A stretch of DNA of 64,000 bases from Clostridiaceae bacterium (lineage in GTDB: Bacteria > Bacillota > Clostridia > Oscillospirales > Acutalibacteraceae): contig JAEEWM010000001.1 in NCBI GenBank assembly GCA_016287385.1, positions 1 through 64,000 on the forward strand, given 5' to 3'. The notes beneath the pieces were generated by a model. That model was not told where the DNA came from. It saw nothing but the letters and a program-made list of their open reading frames with translations, and did not search any database. Shown here in pieces: positions 45,908 to 55,700 of the stretch. Numbering within the stretch: position 1 is the stretch's first letter; every line of letters begins with the position of its first letter. The position numbers and the translations under genes are program-made.

Positions 45908-47227
45908 ATGAAAAGACTCGCCGCGATCACCGCGCTGGCGGTTTTGTGCCTGACGCTTTCGGGCTGCCGTTTCTTTACGGTAGACACCGAAGAGCTTATG
46001 TTCCCTCCCGAAATATCGGGCGATATGTATCCGATATCAAAGGCGCTTTCAAAAAGCGTAAAGGGCGAATACCGCCTCAAATATCCCTCCTCGGGCGACC
46101 AGCGCAGCGCCATTGTTCTTGAAGACCTTGACGGCGACGGTACCAGAGAAGCGTTTGCGTTTTACAGCACCGCGGATGACGAAATGACAAATATGCACAT
46201 AAACGCGATCTGCGAGCAGGGCGACGGCTACACGAGCGTAGGCGACCAGTCGATAGTCGCGGGCGGCGTGGAGCGGGTCGATTTCTGCGACCTCAACGGC
46301 GACGGCACCAAAGAAATCCTCGTCGGCTGGGAGGTATACGGTCTTTCGGAAAAACAGCTCTGCGTTTACGCGCTTGACGACGGCACCTTTTCACAGCTCA
46401 TTTCGGAAAAGTATTCGGGCTACATCTGCTGCGACCTTTCCGGCAACGGCAAAAACGAACTGCTCGTTCACCTGCTGAACACCGTCGACGCGGTCAACAC
46501 CGCCTCGCTTTACAGTTTCAGCAAAAACACTCCGGCAAAAATCGGCAGCTGCGTGCTTGACGGCACGGTAAAAACGGTTTCAAACCCGGTTCTCTCGACG
46601 CTTTCGACGGGACAGACGGCGGTCTACCTTGACGAAATCAAGGGCGCGGGCGCCGTGACCGAGGTGCTCTTTTACGACGGCGGCGAGCTTAAAAACCCCC
46701 TGCTTGATACCGAAAACACGTATGAGAGCAACCGTACGCTTCGCGCGGCTTCCATAAACTGCCGCGATATCGACGGCGACGGCATCCTCGAAATACCCGT
46801 GGCGACCGCGCTGCCCAACGCCGCCGGCACCGAAGAACTTTTATACTATACAAACTGGTGCGCCTTTGACGGGCAGAAGCTTGCGACGCGGCGTATAACC
46901 GTTGTAAACTCGGTGGACGGGTACTACCTTGAAATACCCGACAATCTCGCGGGCCGCCTGGCGGTAATCAAGGATACCGACAATCACCGCCGCGTGCTCT
47001 ATTACTACGACAAGGAGACCGAAACCGTCGGCTCGCGCATAGCCACCGTGGCGGTGGTAAGCGCCGAGGACTTTGATTCAACCGAAGATAAAAGCGGTGT
47101 GTTCGAGCTCGGCAGAAGCGGCAAATCCGTATTTGTCGGCTCGGTGGGCACCGCGGCGAAGGTTACGATAGACGAAGCACAGCTTAAAGATATGTTCAAA
47201 ATAAACACACCCGAGGTGAAACGATGA
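45908..47227 (+). CDS. Lipoprotein with FG-GAP/VCBS-like repeats
   Basis: The 439-residue protein carries a lipoprotein signal with the lipobox TLSGC (Cys about residue 19). It contains several short calcium-loop-like repeats: DLDGDGTREAF, DLNGDGTKEIL, DLSGNGKNELL and DIDGDGILEIP, each followed by a hydrophobic strand. This is the pattern of FG-GAP/VCBS beta-propeller blades. AAGGAGG precedes the ATG. The stop overlaps the response-regulator start by 4 nt, so the three genes form one unit. It may sense or report an extracellular condition to the kinase; that function is inferred from linkage alone. Confidence 0.8.
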   Translation: MKRLAAITALAVLCLTLSGCRFFTVDTEELMFPPEISGDMYPISKALSKSVKGEYRLKYPSSGDQRSAIVLEDLDGDGTREAFAFYSTADDEMTNMHINAICEQGDGYTSVGDQSIVAGGVERVDFCDLNGDGTKEILVGWEVYGLSEKQLCVYALDDGTFSQLISEKYSGYICCDLSGNGKNELLVHLLNTVDAVNTASLYSFSKNTPAKIGSCVLDGTVKTVSNPVLSTLSTGQTAVYLDEIKGAGAVTEVLFYDGGELKNPLLDTENTYESNRTLRAASINCRDIDGDGILEIPVATALPNAAGTEELLYYTNWCAFDGQKLATRRITVVNSVDGYYLEIPDNLAGRLAVIKDTDNHRRVLYYYDKETETVGSRIATVAVVSAEDFDSTEDKSGVFELGRSGKSVFVGSVGTAAKVTIDEAQLKDMFKINTPEVKR

Positions 47228-47922
47228 AGAGGATACTTATAGTTGAGGACGAAGCCGCCATCCGCGAGTTTGAAGCGATAAACCTGAATCGCGCGGGCTA
47301 CGAAACGGTCGAGGCGGGCTCCGGCGAAGAGGCGCTCGAAATATTCGACGGCGACGCCAAGGGCTTTGACATCGCCCTCATCGACGTAATGATGCCCGGA
47401 ATGGACGGCTTCGCGCTGGTAAAAGAACTACGAAAGCGCACCTCGTCGCTCGGCATAATCATGGTGACCGCCAAATCGCAGGAAATGGACAAGATAAGCG
47501 GGCTTATGCTCGGCGCCGACGATTACGTGACAAAGCCGTTCAGCCCCACGGAGCTTCTCGCCCGCATCGACTCTCTTTACCGCAGAGTATATCAGAGCGC
47601 CGCTTCAAAAACGGGCGGCAACGACCTTACCTCCGGCGAGTTTACACTCGACCTTCGCCGCCGCACGCTTCAGAAAAACGGCAAAAACATCGAGCTTACG
47701 CAGGTTGAATTTCAGATAATGGAATATTTCTTTACAAGCCCCGATACCCCTATTTCCCGCCGCGACATACTGAAAAAGGTGTGGGGCGACAACTACTTCG
47801 GCGAAGAGAAGATAGTTGACGTGAATATAAGGCGTCTTCGCATGAAAATCGAGGATAACCCCTCCGACCCGAGGTATCTTGTCACGGTATGGGGCATGGG
47901 TTACAAATGGAACTCGGTATAA
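47224..47922 (+). CDS. OmpR/PhoB-family response regulator
   Basis: The 232-residue protein has a receiver domain (1-120) with acidic pocket VEDE, phosphoacceptor Asp54 in LIDVMMPGMDG and conserved Lys in YVTKPFSP. A C-terminal winged-helix domain follows (FTLDLRRRTLQKNGKNIELTQ, RDILKKVWGD, VDVNIRRLRMKIE, GMGYKW). It is translationally coupled to the lipoprotein gene and lies 37 nt before the cognate kinase. Targets unknown. Confidence 0.96.
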   Translation: MKRILIVEDEAAIREFEAINLNRAGYETVEAGSGEEALEIFDGDAKGFDIALIDVMMPGMDGFALVKELRKRTSSLGIIMVTAKSQEMDKISGLMLGADDYVTKPFSPTELLARIDSLYRRVYQSAASKTGGNDLTSGEFTLDLRRRTLQKNGKNIELTQVEFQIMEYFFTSPDTPISRRDILKKVWGDNYFGEEKIVDVNIRRLRMKIEDNPSDPRYLVTVWGMGYKWNSV

Positions 47923-47959
47923 AGTGATTTAAGATAAAAGATTTTCGGGAGGTGACACG

Positions 47960-49408
47960 GTGAAACGGGTGCATTTCAAAAGCGTTGCGATGCGCTGGAC
48001 GGTAGAGGTTTTCTTTATAGTGTTTTTAGCGGTAGCCGTGTCCGCCGTGGCTTTGTCCTTTTTCTTACGTTCGCTTTACTTTGAGCGCGTAAAGACGCTC
48101 GGCGAGGAGTACGCGTACGAGTTCCGCGCCCTTGAATCGGCAAACGCCGATACTTTTACCGATACCGCGATGCAGCTCGCCGATACTTTTCTTTATAAGG
48201 ATAAAATCGAGTTGCAGGTGTTAAACCGCAACGGCGAGGCGAGACTCAGCACTACCGGCTTCCCGACCGCGAACGACGTGCCGCGGGAATACTCCGCCGC
48301 CTTAACGGATGAGGACGGCGTCGCCGATTTTATCGGCAGAAACGAATCGGGCGAGCGCGTCATGGCGCAGACCCACGTGATACGGGACGGTTCGGGCAGC
48401 GTGATCGGCGGGTATCGCTGGATAGTATCCCTTAAAGCCACCTACCGGCGCTTTATTTTCATGGTGATACTGATATCGGTCGTCGCGCTTATAATCCTCG
48501 CCATCTGCGCGGGGTCGGGTCTGTTCTTTATCAACTCCATCCTGCGCCCGGTGCGCCAGATAAGCGGCGCGGCGCGGAGAATCGCGATGGGCGATTTCAA
48601 GACACGTATCGAGAACGACCGCAGCGACGAAATCGCCGAGCTTTGCGACAGCATAAACGATATGGCGGGCGAACTGCAAAACGCGGAGGAAATAAAAAAC
48701 GATTTTATATCCTCGGTCTCGCACGAGCTTCGCACCCCGCTTACCGCCATACGCGGCTGGGGCGAAACGGCTAAAATGTCGGTCGGCACCGACGATGAGC
48801 TGGTAAACCGCGGACTCGAAGTGGTGCTCGGCGAAGCCGACCGCCTTTCGGGACTGGTTGAGGAGCTGCTCGATTTCTCGCGTATGCAAAGCGGACGGCT
48901 CACCGTTACCACCCAGCCCATAGACGTATCCCTGCTTCTTAAAAGCACCTTTGATATGTACACCGAGCTTGCCGCGAAGCAGGGTATCGAGATAGCGTAT
49001 ACTCCGCCCATGCAGAACTCCATAGTAATGGGCGACCCGGACAGATTAAAGCAGGTGTTCATAAACGTAATCGACAACGCCGTGAAGTACACCGAAAAAG
49101 GCGGCCTCGTGCTGGTGGTGCAGACCCGCGAAGAGGGCTGCGTGCAGATAGTGGTAAAGGATACCGGCGTGGGTATCCCGGCGGCGGACGTTGAGCACGT
49201 AAAAGAAAAATTTTTCAAATCGAACAAAACCGTCAGGGGAAGCGGTATAGGGCTTGCCGTGGCGGATGAAATAATAAAACAGCACAACGGTTTGCTGTTT
49301 ATCGAGAGTACAGAGGGCGTCGGAACCACCGTTACGATAGTTCTGCCGCTGTATGAGCCGCCCGCCGAAGTCGCGGAGGACGGCGAAACAAAGGAGAATG
49401 AAGCATAA
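47960..49408 (+). CDS. Membrane sensor histidine kinase
   Basis: The 482-residue kinase starts at a GTG (47960) with GGGAGGTGA upstream. Membrane helices at about 13-36 and 165-190 bracket an extracytoplasmic domain of ~125 residues (sCache-like guess). HAMP follows to about 245. The dimerisation/phosphoacceptor motif is SHELRTPLTAIRG (His255), and the ATPase has N (INVIDNAVKYTEKGG), G1 (DTGVGIP), F (KFFKS) and G2 (GSGIGLAVA) boxes. It is the partner of the response regulator before it. The ligand may involve the lipoprotein encoded in the same operon. Confidence 0.95.
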   Translation: MKRVHFKSVAMRWTVEVFFIVFLAVAVSAVALSFFLRSLYFERVKTLGEEYAYEFRALESANADTFTDTAMQLADTFLYKDKIELQVLNRNGEARLSTTGFPTANDVPREYSAALTDEDGVADFIGRNESGERVMAQTHVIRDGSGSVIGGYRWIVSLKATYRRFIFMVILISVVALIILAICAGSGLFFINSILRPVRQISGAARRIAMGDFKTRIENDRSDEIAELCDSINDMAGELQNAEEIKNDFISSVSHELRTPLTAIRGWGETAKMSVGTDDELVNRGLEVVLGEADRLSGLVEELLDFSRMQSGRLTVTTQPIDVSLLLKSTFDMYTELAAKQGIEIAYTPPMQNSIVMGDPDRLKQVFINVIDNAVKYTEKGGLVLVVQTREEGCVQIVVKDTGVGIPAADVEHVKEKFFKSNKTVRGSGIGLAVADEIIKQHNGLLFIESTEGVGTTVTIVLPLYEPPAEVAEDGETKENEA

Positions 49409-50419
49409 ATGGCAAAAGCTAAATATACCGCGATAGGCGGACAGGCGCTTATAGAGGGTATACTGATGCGCTCGCCGGAAAAAACGGCACTGGCGGTAAG
49501 AACGCCCGACAAAAGCATTGATATAACCTATCTTGAAAGCAAATCGCTCCGCGATAAGTATAAAATACTGCGCCTGCCGGTAATACGCGGCGTGATAGCG
49601 TTCGCGGAGTCCATGATACAGGGCTATAAGGCGATGATGATGTCGGCTGAAAAATCGGGCTACACCGATATTGAGGACGAAGAGGAGAAAAAGCAAAAGA
49701 CCGAAGAGGAAAAGGCAAAGGACAAGGAGAATATGAGCAAGCTTGTCGGCGCGGTCGGCGTAGTCGGCGCGGTGCTGGGCGTTGTGCTCGCGGTGGTGCT
49801 GTTCATGTTCCTGCCCCGCCTCGCCGTAAAGGGCATAGAGCTGCTCTTTTCAACCGAGATAACCTCGAAGGTGGCGCGCTCGTGCATAGAGCAGTTTATA
49901 AAGCTCGTCGTGCTTGTGACCTATATGTGGGCGGTATCGCTCATGCCGGATATCAAGCGCGTGTTTATGTACCACGGCGCGGAGCACAAAACCATTTTCT
50001 GTTATGAACACGGGCTTCCTCTGACGGTTGAAAACGTGCGCCGCGAGAGGCGCTTTCACCCGCGGTGCGGCACGTCGTTTCTCATACTTATGATACTTGT
50101 GAGCGTGATAGTTTCCACGCTCGTGCAAATAATTTTCCCCGGCGTTTATTCGGTTATGTGGCTCTGGGTGGTCGCAAAAATACTTATGGTACCCTTTATC
50201 TGCGGTCTCGGCTTCGAGCTTTTGCGCGTTTGCGGCAAGTACGACAACCTGTTTACCAAAATCGTATCCGCGCCGGGACTCTGGTTACAGCGCATAACAA
50301 CCAAAGAACCGGCGGACGAAATGATAGAGATAGCGATAGCGTCGCTTCGCGCCGTCGAGCCGGAAAATCCCGACGTTGACCGGAGCATAGACAAAGAGGC
50401 GCAAAGCGGTGACGAATAA
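49409..50419 (+). CDS. YqhQ-like DUF1385 membrane protein
   Basis: The 336-residue protein matches DUF1385/YqhQ: the N-terminal GGQALIEGILMRSPEKTALAVR and the motif MYHGAEHKTIFCYEHGLPLTVENV, with conserved His residues that could bind a metal. RFHPRCGTSFLILMIL follows. About four membrane helices are visible, interrupted by a charged stretch (residues 88-110). Its function is not established. It begins directly after the kinase stop and overlaps prmC by 11 nt. Confidence 0.9.
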   Translation: MAKAKYTAIGGQALIEGILMRSPEKTALAVRTPDKSIDITYLESKSLRDKYKILRLPVIRGVIAFAESMIQGYKAMMMSAEKSGYTDIEDEEEKKQKTEEEKAKDKENMSKLVGAVGVVGAVLGVVLAVVLFMFLPRLAVKGIELLFSTEITSKVARSCIEQFIKLVVLVTYMWAVSLMPDIKRVFMYHGAEHKTIFCYEHGLPLTVENVRRERRFHPRCGTSFLILMILVSVIVSTLVQIIFPGVYSVMWLWVVAKILMVPFICGLGFELLRVCGKYDNLFTKIVSAPGLWLQRITTKEPADEMIEIAIASLRAVEPENPDVDRSIDKEAQSGDE

Positions 50420-51257
50420 AACCGTATTCAGGGCGTATAACGAAACAAAAGAGCGGCTCGCCGCCGCCGGCATAGAGGACTTCGGCTTTGAAGCGCGGGT
50501 TATTCTGCGCCATGTGACCGGTTTTGACAATAAAAAAATACTGCTCAACTACAACACGGAGCTGACCGCCTTTCAGTCGGAGCGGCTTCGGGATATCGTT
50601 ACCCGGCGAACGGCGCGCTATCCGCTTCAATACATTTTAGGCGAGTGGCAGTTTTACGGCAGGACCTTTAAGGTGGGCGACGGCGTACTCATACCGCGGC
50701 AGGATACCGAAACGCTTGTTGAAACGGCGCTTTCGCTTATAAAAGACAAAAAAGCGCCGCGTATCGCCGACCTGTGCGCCGGCACCGGCGCGATAGGCAT
50801 AACGCTCGCCCTTGAGCGGGCGGACGGCGAGGTGACGCTCGTTGAAAAATACGACGCGCCGTTTGAATACTTAAAGAAGAACGCAAATCTGCTCGGCGCG
50901 AAAAACGCGACCCTTATAAAAGCCGACGCGCTGTGCGGCGAAATCGAAGGCGAATACGACCTTATCGTTTCAAACCCGCCCTACGTCAGTATCGCCGATA
51001 TGACGGCGCTTCAGCCCGAGGTAAGGTTCGAGCCGCAAGAGGCGCTCTGCCCGGGCGAAGACGAGCTTTTGTTCTACAAGGCGATAAGCCGCGGCGCGAA
51101 AACTTCGCTTAAAGGCGGCGGCGCACTCTGCTTCGAGGTCGGTTACAATCAGGCGGACCGCGTTAAAGAAATAATGGAAGCCGACGGCTTTAAGGCTCTT
51201 GAAACCGTTAAGGATCTGTCCGGAACCGACAGGGTTGTTTTCGGGACAGTGGGATAG
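50409..51257 (+). CDS. prmC: Release factor glutamine methyltransferase
   Basis: The 282-residue SAM-dependent enzyme methylates the GGQ glutamine of release factors. The SAM loop is IADLCAGTGAIGITLAL, and the catalytic NPPY lies in IVSNPPYVS. The N-terminal helical domain (ARVILRHVTGF, LQYILGEWQFYGRTFKVGDGVLIPRQDTE) is typical. The start is GTG at 50409 inside the end of yqhQ. The usual partner prfA is not adjacent. Confidence 0.95.
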   Translation: MTNKTVFRAYNETKERLAAAGIEDFGFEARVILRHVTGFDNKKILLNYNTELTAFQSERLRDIVTRRTARYPLQYILGEWQFYGRTFKVGDGVLIPRQDTETLVETALSLIKDKKAPRIADLCAGTGAIGITLALERADGEVTLVEKYDAPFEYLKKNANLLGAKNATLIKADALCGEIEGEYDLIVSNPPYVSIADMTALQPEVRFEPQEALCPGEDELLFYKAISRGAKTSLKGGGALCFEVGYNQADRVKEIMEADGFKALETVKDLSGTDRVVFGTVG

Positions 51258-51295
51258 TATATACTTCTCTAAAATAATATTTGGAGGTAGCTGTT

Positions 51296-52447
51296 ATGGC
51301 AAAAGAAAAAATCACAAAAACCGTGGGAACGGATAAAACGGGCGAAGGGCGCGAACGCGCGCTCGCCACGGCGATGGCGCAGATAGAAAAGCAGTACGGC
51401 AAGGGCGCCGTAATGAAGCTCGGCGAAAACGCCGCCATGAACGTTGAGCACATAAGCACCGGCTCCATGGCGCTTGATATGGCGCTCGGCATAGGCGGCA
51501 TACCGCGCGGCAGAATAGTTGAGATTTACGGTCCCGAGTCCTCGGGCAAAACCACCCTCGCGCTTCACTGCGTGGCGGAGGCGCAAAAAGCGGGCGGCAC
51601 GGCGGCGTTTATCGACGTTGAGCACGCGCTCGACCCCGTCTACGCCGAAAACTTAGGCGTTGATATCGACTCTCTGCTCGTTTCCCAGCCCGATTCGGGC
51701 GAGCAGGCGCTTGAAATAGCCGAGGCGCTCGTGCGCTCGGGCGCTATCGATATAATCGTTATCGACTCGGTGGCGGCGCTCGTTACCCGTGCCGAGATAG
51801 AAGGCGAAATGGGCGACAACCACGTAGGTCAGCTCGCCCGCCTTATGTCGCAGGCGCTCCGCAAGCTTACCGGCGCGCTTTCAAAATCAAACTGCGCGGC
51901 TATATTCATAAATCAGCTTCGAGAAAAAATCGGCGTTATCTACGGCAACCCCGAGACAACCACCGGCGGCAGGGCGTTAAAGTTCTACGCCAGCGTAAGA
52001 ATTGACGTAAGAAAGATAGAAGCCATAAAGAACGGCAGTGAGATGATCGGCTCGCGCACCCGCGCCCGCGTCGTCAAGAACAAGGTCGCGCCCCCCTTCC
52101 GCGAGGCGGAGTTCGACGTTCTTTACGGCAAGGGCATATCCCACACCGGCGAGCTTATAGACATGGGTCTTGAATTTGAAGTTCTCAAACGCTCGGGCGC
52201 GTGGTTCTACTACGGCGACACACGCATAGGTCAGGGTAAGGACAGCGTAAAACAGCTCCTTGAAGAAAACGCCGAGCTGGCACGCGAGCTTGAGGAAAAG
52301 ATAACCGAAAAGTATAAAGCGCGCCTCGCGGGCAAAAAAGAGCCCGGAAAACCGGCGGAAGAACCCGAAGAGGTAATTATGCCGATAGAGGCGGAAGAAG
52401 CGCCGATACACAAAAAAGTCAACATCGACATAGCGGTTGAAGACTGA
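51296..52447 (+). CDS. recA: Recombinase RecA
   Basis: The product is 383 residues from the ATG at 51296 with GGAGG 8 nt upstream. RecA forms filaments on single-stranded DNA and drives strand exchange and LexA cleavage. Walker A is [11 protein letters not shown], Walker [14 protein letters not shown], loop L2 region [25 protein letters not shown]. The acidic C-terminal tail is long (~55 residues). It is followed by recX with a one-base overlap. No LexA (DinR) box was recognised in the short upstream gap. Confidence 0.98.
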   Translation: MAKEKITKTVGTDKTGEGRERALATAMAQIEKQYGKGAVMKLGENAAMNVEHISTGSMALDMALGIGGIPRGRIVEIYGPESSGKTTLALHCVAEAQKAGGTAAFIDVEHALDPVYAENLGVDIDSLLVSQPDSGEQALEIAEALVRSGAIDIIVIDSVAALVTRAEIEGEMGDNHVGQLARLMSQALRKLTGALSKSNCAAIFINQLREKIGVIYGNPETTTGGRALKFYASVRIDVRKIEAIKNGSEMIGSRTRARVVKNKVAPPFREAEFDVLYGKGISHTGELIDMGLEFEVLKRSGAWFYYGDTRIGQGKDSVKQLLEENAELARELEEKITEKYKARLAGKKEPGKPAEEPEEVIMPIEAEEAPIHKKVNIDIAVED

Positions 52448-53070
52448 TGACGGTAAAAGCCATACGCCGCGAGAAGGGTCACGCCGCGAAAATAGAGTTT
52501 GAAAACGGCGAAAGTATGCTTTTAGACCTCGACCTGCTCGCGGAAAAATGTATACACGAGGGCGACGCGCTCGGCGACGGGCAGATAAAAGAGTACCTCG
52601 CCGAATCGGAATATATCCGCGCCAAATCCCGCGCGCTGTGGCTGCTCGACCGCTACACCTACACCGAACGGCGACTTCTTGAAAAACTGAAAGCGGCGCG
52701 TTTCGGCGCCGAGGCGGCGAAAAAAGCCGTCGCGCGGCTTAAAGAGCTTGGTCTGCTGGACGATAAGGCGCTCGCCGGGCGTTACGCGGAGGATTTCGCC
52801 GCAAGGGGCGTTTCCAAAAGAGAGGCGTACGCAAAGCTGCTGCAAAAGGGCTTTAAGTCGCAGGATATAAAAGAGGCTCTCGAAGACGCCGTTTTCGATG
52901 AGGAAAGCCAGCTTAAAACTTTGATAGAGCGAAAGTACGCGGCACGGCTTGCCGCGGGCGAACGCGACAAGGTCTTTGCGGCGCTGGTGCGAAAGGGCTT
53001 TTCCTACCGCGCCGTGCGCGACGCGCTGAGGTCCCGCGGCGAGGAGCTTGAATATAACGGAGATGAATAA
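52447..53070 (+). CDS. recX: RecA regulator RecX
   Basis: The 207-residue, strongly basic helical protein consists of three-helix repeats (LWLLDRYTYTERRLLEKLKAA, AYAKLLQKGFKSQDIKEAL, VFAALVRKGFSYRAVRDAL), the RecX pattern. It modulates RecA filaments. Its ATG shares one base with the recA stop (TGATG). Confidence 0.92.
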   Translation: MTVKAIRREKGHAAKIEFENGESMLLDLDLLAEKCIHEGDALGDGQIKEYLAESEYIRAKSRALWLLDRYTYTERRLLEKLKAARFGAEAAKKAVARLKELGLLDDKALAGRYAEDFAARGVSKREAYAKLLQKGFKSQDIKEALEDAVFDEESQLKTLIERKYAARLAAGERDKVFAALVRKGFSYRAVRDALRSRGEELEYNGDE

Positions 53071-54408
53071 ATGAGCAAAGTCAGTATGGTGAGTCTCGGA
53101 TGTCCCAAAAACCAGGTGGACGCCGAGCAAATGCTCTACACGCTGAAAAACGCCGGCTTTACGATAACCTCAAGCGAGGCGGAGGCCGACGCGATAATAG
53201 TGAACACCTGCGGTTTTATCGAGTCGGCGAAGGCGGAGGCTATTGAAAACATACTCGAAGCCGCCAAATACAAAAAAGACGGCAACTGCCGCGCGCTTAT
53301 AGTCACCGGCTGTCTTGCCGAACGCTATCGCGACGACGTGACGGAGGAAATACCCGAGGTTGACGTATGCGTAGGCATCGGCGCAAATGGCGAAATCGCC
53401 GATATTGTTACCTCGGCGCTTAAAGGAGGGCGCGAAAACCGTTACGGCGAGAAGTACAGTCTTGACCTTAACACACCTCGCATACTCGGCGGTCCGCGTT
53501 ACACCGCGTACCTTAAAATAGCCGACGGGTGCGACAACTGCTGTACCTACTGCGCGATACCGAAAATCCGCGGCAGAATGAGAAGCCGCAGAATAGAGGA
53601 TATAGTCGCCGAGGCGAAAACTCTCGCCGCCGGCGGCGTAAAGGAGCTTACCGTGGTTGCACAGGATACCACCGCCTACGGCGAGGACTTATACGGCAAG
53701 GGCGCGCTTTGCGAGCTTTTAAGAGAGCTTGTGAAAATCCCCGGCATAGAGTGGATTCGCACCCTTTACACCTACCCCGAACGGATAACCGACGAGTTTC
53801 TTTTCCTGCTTCGCGATGAGGAAAAGCTCGTAAAATACATAGATATGCCCATTCAGCACTGTAACGACAGGGTGCTTTCCCGCATGAACCGCAAAAGCAA
53901 TAAGGCGCAGCTCGTATCTCTTATAGAGCACATACGGGAAACCGTGCCGGACGTCACGCTCCGCACCACCCTTATAACCGGCTTTCCCGGCGAGACCGAA
54001 GAAGAGTTTTGCGAGCTTCACGAGTTTGTAAAGCAAACGCGGTTTGACCGGCTCGGCTGCTTTGCCTACTCCGCCGAGGAGGAAACCGCGGCGGCGAATT
54101 TCCCCGACCAGATAGCCGAGCAGGTAAAAGAGGACCGCCTCGAGCTTATAATGCAGTCGCAAAACGATATCGCGTGCGAAAAAAACGCGGCAAAGACCGG
54201 CAGTACCGTCAAGGTCCTTATCGAGGGCTATGACGATTATATAAAATGCTACTTCGGCAGAAGCGCCGCCGACGCTCCCGAAATTGACGGCAAGGTGTTT
54301 TTCACGGCGCGAAAGCCCCACGTTATAGGTGAATTTGCTCTTGTCAGGATAAACGACGTTTTAGAATATGATTTGTTAGGAGAAACCGATTATGAACTTA
54401 CCGAATAA
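53071..54408 (+). CDS. rimO: Ribosomal protein S12 methylthiotransferase
   Basis: The 445-residue radical-SAM enzyme adds a methylthio group to Asp88 of S12. The N-terminal MTTase domain starts VSLGCPKNQVDAE, as in RimO rather than MiaB, with further cluster cysteines in VNTCGFI and VTGCLAERY. The radical-SAM cluster motif is DGCDNCCTYCAIP, and the C-terminal TRAM domain is about 375-440. The start immediately follows recX. Confidence 0.96.
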   Translation: MSKVSMVSLGCPKNQVDAEQMLYTLKNAGFTITSSEAEADAIIVNTCGFIESAKAEAIENILEAAKYKKDGNCRALIVTGCLAERYRDDVTEEIPEVDVCVGIGANGEIADIVTSALKGGRENRYGEKYSLDLNTPRILGGPRYTAYLKIADGCDNCCTYCAIPKIRGRMRSRRIEDIVAEAKTLAAGGVKELTVVAQDTTAYGEDLYGKGALCELLRELVKIPGIEWIRTLYTYPERITDEFLFLLRDEEKLVKYIDMPIQHCNDRVLSRMNRKSNKAQLVSLIEHIRETVPDVTLRTTLITGFPGETEEEFCELHEFVKQTRFDRLGCFAYSAEEETAAANFPDQIAEQVKEDRLELIMQSQNDIACEKNAAKTGSTVKVLIEGYDDYIKCYFGRSAADAPEIDGKVFFTARKPHVIGEFALVRINDVLEYDLLGETDYELTE

Positions 54409-54988
54409 GCTTACCGTATCCCGCGCCGTAATGACTCCGCTCTTTCTGGCGGCAATGCTTATTACCGCTCTTCCGTTCAACTATACAATAGCCCTTATAC
54501 TCTTTATCGCCGCTTCGCTTACCGACCTTTTTGACGGCAAGATAGCGCGCAAAAGAGGACTTGTCACCACCTTCGGTAAATTTCTTGACCCGATAGCCGA
54601 TAAAATGCTGACTACCGCGGCGCTTCTCGGCTTTATGGTAATACTGCCCTCGTCCTGCCTTAGAATTCAGTTTGCGGTAATCACCTTTATTACGATGTTC
54701 AGGGAATTTACGGTGGCGTCGGTACGGCTTATCGCGGTTTCCTCCGAAAAGAAAACGGTGATACCGGCGAACATCTGGGGCAAGCTCAAAACGGTGGCGC
54801 AGATGGCGAGTATCATTTTCGGGCTGTTCGCATATTCTGTTAAGGACTTTATTTGCTTAAACTGCACGGTCGAAAGGATAGCCCTTGTAATTTTCGCGCT
54901 GCTCAGCTGGATAGCGGCGCTTCTCGGCGTTGTTTCGGGATGTATATACTGCCTCGGCAGCAAGGATTTGATCGACCCGTCGAAATAA
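54392..54988 (+). CDS. pgsA: CDP-diacylglycerol-glycerol-3-phosphate phosphatidyltransferase
   Basis: The 198-residue membrane enzyme makes phosphatidylglycerol phosphate. The CDP-alcohol phosphatidyltransferase motif is complete: DLFDGKIARKRGLVTTFGKF followed by LDPIADKML, with the metal-binding aspartates. Several hydrophobic helices follow. Its start overlaps rimO by 17 nt; the rimO-pgsA order is common in Bacillota. Confidence 0.94.
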   Translation: MNLPNKLTVSRAVMTPLFLAAMLITALPFNYTIALILFIAASLTDLFDGKIARKRGLVTTFGKFLDPIADKMLTTAALLGFMVILPSSCLRIQFAVITFITMFREFTVASVRLIAVSSEKKTVIPANIWGKLKTVAQMASIIFGLFAYSVKDFICLNCTVERIALVIFALLSWIAALLGVVSGCIYCLGSKDLIDPSK

Positions 54989-55070
54989 GCGATTCCGCTT
55001 TATTCGGATAATTCCCCGCGGTGCGGCGAGGTGTTACCCCGCTCATTTTTCAAAATAGGAGTGTTTTGAT

Positions 55071-55700
55071 TTGTTCAGTCAGATAAAAGAGGACGTGCGC
55101 GCGGCGCTTGACCGCGACCCCGCGGCGACGAGCGCGCTTGAAGTGTTTTTCCTGTATCCCGGCGTAAAGGCGATACGCGCTTACCGTCGGGCGCACAGGG
55201 CGTACCTTAAAGGTCATAAGTTTTTGGCGCGTATGATTTCCCAGCGCGCCGCGAGAAAGACCGGTATCGAGATACACCCGGGCGCGAAAATAGGCAGGCG
55301 CTTCGTGATAGACCACGGTCACGGTGTGGTGATAGGCGAGACCGCCGAAATAGGCGACGACGTACTTATCTACCAGGGCGTGACTCTGGGCGGCACCGGC
55401 AAGGATACCGGCAAACGCCACCCGACGATAGGCAACAACGTAATGATAAGCGCGGGCGCGAAGGTTCTCGGTCCGCTTCACATAGGCGATAACTCCCGCG
55501 TGGCGGCGGGCGCGGTCGTGCTTGAAAACGTGCCGGCGAACTGCACGGTGGTCGGCGTTCCGGCACGCCTCGTCAAGCAGGACGGCAAGAAGGTATACTG
55601 CGCATCTCTCGACCAGATACACATACCCGACCCCATAGCGCAGGAGATAGCGCGGCTTGAAAAACGCATAACGGCACTTGAAGGAGAAAAAAATAAATGA
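55071..55700 (+). CDS. cysE: Serine O-acetyltransferase
   Basis: The 209-residue left-handed beta-helix enzyme acetylates serine for cysteine synthesis. The hexapeptide repeats (IHPGAKIGRRFVIDHGHGVV, IGETAEIGDDVLIYQGVTLG) are typical, with catalytic DHGHG. The start is TTG at 55071, with AGGAG 9 nt upstream; no ATG is available nearby. It overlaps cysS by 4 nt, linking cysteine supply to cysteinyl-tRNA formation. No T-box fits in the 82 nt upstream gap. Confidence 0.94.
   Translation: MFSQIKEDVRAALDRDPAATSALEVFFLYPGVKAIRAYRRAHRAYLKGHKFLARMISQRAARKTGIEIHPGAKIGRRFVIDHGHGVVIGETAEIGDDVLIYQGVTLGGTGKDTGKRHPTIGNNVMISAGAKVLGPLHIGDNSRVAAGAVVLENVPANCTVVGVPARLVKQDGKKVYCASLDQIHIPDPIAQEIARLEKRITALEGEKNK

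Noticed and set aside
54989-55070. T-box upstream of cysE-cysS
   Set aside because: 82 nt is too short and the T-box core sequence is absent.
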